The notes under the pieces are model-generated. The model was given only the letters and a program-made list of their open reading frames with translations. It did no database searches and was not told the DNA's origin. A program made the translations under genes and the position numbers. Of a stretch of 64,000 nucleotides of DNA, positions 60,261 through 64,000 are shown piece after piece. Within the stretch, counting starts at the first letter, position 1; the number at the start of each line of letters is the position of its first letter. Source of the DNA: Plectrocnemia conspersa (Eukaryota; Arthropoda; Insecta; Trichoptera; Polycentropodidae); NCBI GenBank assembly GCA_009617715.1, contig VTFK01000149.1:1364001-1428000 (forward strand). Reading direction: 5' to 3'.

Positions 60261-62640
60261 TGTGAAGTCGATAAATTCGAGCTTTCTTTTGTATCGCATA
60301 TGCCAATAAGTTTGCACATATTTGAACAATTTTAAAACTACTGTTTTACAAACAATTCGATCCGTGTGTAACGCATTTCTTTTCTATACAATAACAAAGG
60401 TTTTGGTGAAAAAAAAGACTTAACAAAACCATCCGACGCAATATACATTTTTGCGACCAAAATTTTTTTAAAATCTGGTAATTAAACCCATGTGATTGTT
60501 CATAAATAAAAATAGAGAGACTGTGTTGTACGTTCTTTTCTCATTCACACAATTAGTGTTTCTTATCGAGAAATATTTTTTGAGAATTTCTCGAGAAAAA
60601 TTGAGTTTTCATAGATTGTTACAAATTAAATTTGTACTAATATTTTCAATGTTTTAAAATGGGTGAGTCCGTTCCAAATATTTGAAAATATGCATGCTCT
60701 CTTGAAAGTATTTGAATATCAAAATATTGTTAACGATTTACTCAACTATTCTAATCGGCCAAATCTTTGCTTTTGTAATATAATAATTATATTATAAAAT
60801 ATAGTAAAAGAAAAAGGCCTTCGCAAGAATCGGCAGATTGAAAAAATGTATGGGGGCATTCCACATAGTTTTCAAATAATAAAAATAACAAAGATATACG
60901 ATTCCACTTAGATTGCGAATGTTGTTTTAAGTTATTTAAAGAATAATGTGTGATAATGTTCTTGCTAATATCTTTTATTTTTGGATATTAATGTTAAAGC
61001 ATTCTTTAAGTTATTTTTAATTTTTACTACTATAAATGATCAAATTTACATGTTTTAATATTGCCATAAAAATATTGCAAAAATACAAACAGTAAAGATA
61101 TATTTTTTATACATTAAGATCAACAATAAAATATTATATTATATATAATTGTATTCATAAAAATATATAACATATTTTTTTTTATAAATTCCCTAGAAAA
61201 TCGAAAAGCCATTTATCGAGAAATATTTTTTTTTTAAAAACACATTATTAAACATTTTCTTGCTTTCGATTTCAAACTATGTAGTCACAATCATTGTAGT
61301 CTTATATATTGCTACTGATTATTAAGTCCGATCTCAAAGTTTCGATAGACGCTCGGCCATTTCACTTCAATTGTCAAGTTTTTGATTATCCCAGCTGTCA
61401 TCTTTGAGCCATCAATAGTTAGCCCGAGTCTTTAGTGTACACTATGGCGCAAAGCTACGACACAAACAATACAAGACCATGCAAAATATTGAACAAAAAC
61501 ATATAATAATAAAAGTACTAATTAATAATTTGCGCAATAATAATATTTACTGATTTTAATTTGCACTTTAACGATTAGAATAATACTTTTTAAATTTAAT
61601 TATGTATAGTATATACTAATTTAACATTTATTCGTTTTTATTGTTTTATTTTAATTGGGTACTCTCTATTTTTATTTAATTAATGTCTGATATTTAAAAA
61701 TATTCGTACGTGAGTTACTTAGTTAAATGTTGGTATTCTTAAACAATAAAAAAATGTGTCAATTAGTGATGTATGATCGTAGAATAATAAATGGAAAGTC
61801 CGGCGGTCCCCTACTCCTTAGACAGGCTCCGTGAAACTTTTGGCTCTGTACCAAACTCAAGGTGCTATCAAAAGGTCGAGATTTCAGGACACAAGAAAAC
61901 GAAACCAATGCGACGAAGCGCCTGATAGAGGTGCCAAAAAATATTTTCTTTTTTTTATAATGCGACACATTCAGGAAAAAGCATTATATGGTAACATTAA
62001 AACTGTCTCGAAAATTACTTTTAGGTATTAATTTTTATCTGTAAATTTAAAAAAAAAATATTCTAATAAACCTAATTGCGGGAAAATGATTTCAGTTTTT
62101 GTGATTATAGTGCTCCTTTGTAATTGTTAAATATATAACCAATAAGGATAAGAGAGATATCGCTGATGTTCAACATTTTTGTGCTACTCTTTTTAATTGA
62201 CTTTGTATCATATTATTGATAGTAAAGAATCTAAGTAATATATTTTTAAAGTTGCGTCTTATATCAGCAAACTGCCTATTATTAATTCGTCTATAAAATA
62301 ATAATAAAAACTATATATGGTTAAATAGAAACACATGACAAATGTAATAGCAAGGTTTGTACGAAACGTTGCAAAATTAAATGACTAGAGTTTCGTCTCA
62401 AATAACTTTCCTTCTTTTCCATCAGTTTCGGCTCTTATCTTTATTTTTCACTGTCTTCTCTTTTGACATCATGATAGACGTATACTATCTAGTTTTTGAC
62501 ACGTTGTAGAATGTGGTCAAGAACGTGCAACTATATTCACAAATTACATTTTCTTTATTGTTTTTAAAAACACGTTTAGTTTGATGTAAAATATGATATA
62601 CTAATATATTTGTAACAAAATTAAAAAATACACTTATAGG
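60261..62640. other. AT-rich DNA without recognisable genes
   Basis: Short frames on both strands at 61759-62031 overlap the same GC-richer 200 bp and look like chance. Nothing else is supported. Confidence 0.45.
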
Positions 62641-63005
62641 TTGACTCGATATGAAAGTGATTGACGGATTTCAATTCATTTGCGAACTGTTCCAACCCCA
62701 CGTAGAGGCTCGGTAAAATGCACAGACAGTGGAAAATGAGTGGCGTAGCTTTTCCGAACTTTCAATATACGAAATGAAATTTGGAACGATTTCCCACGAT
62801 CGGGCGGTAAAGAGAGAGGGATAGAGATTTTTCCACCATGAGAGATGCATCCAGCTCTGCCATTGTTCGCTGAGATGTATTTTGTGTCTTGGCCGCTTTG
62901 ACTCCACGATATTTATGATTATTGGAATGCGGGCAAAGTTGTTCCGTTTCGAGGGGTAGCGGTTAAATCGAATCTTGCGCAATCGATTCATATTATACCA
63001 CGGCG
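62641..63005. other. GC-richer island, possible conserved non-coding DNA
   Basis: Carries a 106-codon minus-strand open frame (62671-62991) with no recognisable domain and unusual composition. Position and composition resemble the other islands in this window. Confidence 0.3.
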
Positions 63006-64000
63006 ATGTAAACCTATCGCTATGGTATAAATTTGATTTTAATCCAATAAATATACAGAAAGCGCGAGCTGCCGCATTTGCTATTGTAATACGGTGAAAT
63101 TTATTAATTTACACAAGTTATTATTTGCTCCAAATCGAAATGAAACACAATTAGCGTTTATTTATTAGTTGTATATTTTATAAAATTTATTTCTCAAGCT
63201 TTAAACATAGTTTATACATACATATATGTGTATAATAAATGTGTTGTAAAAGTTACAGGTCATCGATTTTTTTTGCTGAACTCTACAGTATTAGAGCAGA
63301 ACGGACGACGTTATTAAATAAGTTGAAAAACTCCATCTAGAACTTATTTTGTACGTCTCTTGCAGCTCTGCATTCTCTTTGATTTATTGCCTAAATAAAT
63401 ATGCCGCAACGAACTATTATCGTAAATTAGCGCTTCGCTATAATTCAGATAATACATATTCTAAAAAGTTTTTTATGAAAGCTTTGCTAGCGAGCTTTTG
63501 TACTAAATTAATAGCATGATATGAATGTTAATAAATGCAGTATAGATATTATATACTTAATGTTTATACAAATAATACTACAATAAAAGTTTGAGAATTA
63601 ATCGTTGAAATAAAATAACTACTTAGACATGTCATTTAAATTAAAAAAAACTAGTTAAAGCATCTTATTAATTTAAGTAAATATTTAATAATGGTATACT
63701 TTTTTTAATATTTTGTTGGCCTTTTTTCCATTTTTCTCTACAACATTTACAATATTTTCTAAAGCTATGGAATTTATTTAAAATATACAAAAGTTTTGTC
63801 AGATTTAGGTGTAATGTCTGCATAGTCTATAATTAAAGATAAACACAAGTTCTGTTAAAATTAAAATTTAACAATAATTATTAATTAAAACAATAATGTT
63901 TGAAATACTAATTTAAGTTCAAATTACAATATTATAAATTATTATTATTATACGTTACAACGGTTTTGATATTTTGGTCGTACATTCTGTACAATAAATT
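63006..64000. other. AT-rich DNA without recognisable genes
   Basis: Only AT-rich sequence; no feature supported. Confidence 0.5.

Noticed and set aside
62671..62991. 106-codon minus-strand frame as a gene
   Set aside because: No domain, no splice context, and the composition resembles the other non-coding islands.

Overview
This window looks like a stretch of arthropod, probably insect, nuclear genome. It is very AT-rich, has no bacterial-style gene packing, carries long runs without open frames, contains a (TA)n microsatellite, and is full of decayed eukaryotic transposons. I found no complete host gene. The longest readable proteins are transposase pieces. Every gene-like entry is a pseudogene, a transposon relic or a candidate single exon.

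Layout. 1-5.8 kb is AT-rich DNA with one GC-rich island (2.5-2.9 kb) and a possible 38-nt micro-exon (5772-5809). 6.79-8.54 kb is a pogo/Tigger-type element with both terminal inverted repeats, a TA target duplication, all three catalytic aspartates and a PCNA-box-like tail, but no DNA-binding half. 10.7-11.86 kb is a minus-strand hAT relic; its relative lies at 56.5-57.2 kb. 14.2-15.3 kb is bounded by an inverted repeat. 16.0-16.6 kb encodes a relic of a dispersed animal repeat protein. 19.7-20.2 kb is an unexplained GC-rich block, followed by a 312-bp fold-back. 23.2-23.5 kb is a Tc1-like relic. 30.8-31.3 kb is another hAT tail. 35.5-35.7 kb (minus) is the best candidate for a host coding exon, probably a last exon. 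Pieces of non-LTR retrotransposon reverse transcriptase lie at 35.3 and 36.9 kb and in the 45-51 kb block.

The most striking structure is a direct duplication of about 4.3 kb (44183-48484 and 48493-52880). One breakpoint falls inside a 1,075-bp hAT element and the other inside a 2,383-bp BED-finger hAT element, each with a perfect 8-bp target duplication. The two copies are almost identical at some points and full of 1-3 nt length differences around the junction, so a sequencing or gap-filling artefact must be considered before any biological reading.

Between the transposons are GC-richer islands (2.5, 8.8, 13.2, 17.2, 22.7, 27.4, 29.5, 34.5, 40.8, 57.7 and 59-63 kb), several with many TAATTA-type sites. 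They could be conserved regulatory DNA in a long intron or gene desert; this is inference and needs alignment to related genomes. I did not find a convincing new biological system. The duplication and its hAT junctions, the 35.5 kb exon and the fold-back merit the closest look.
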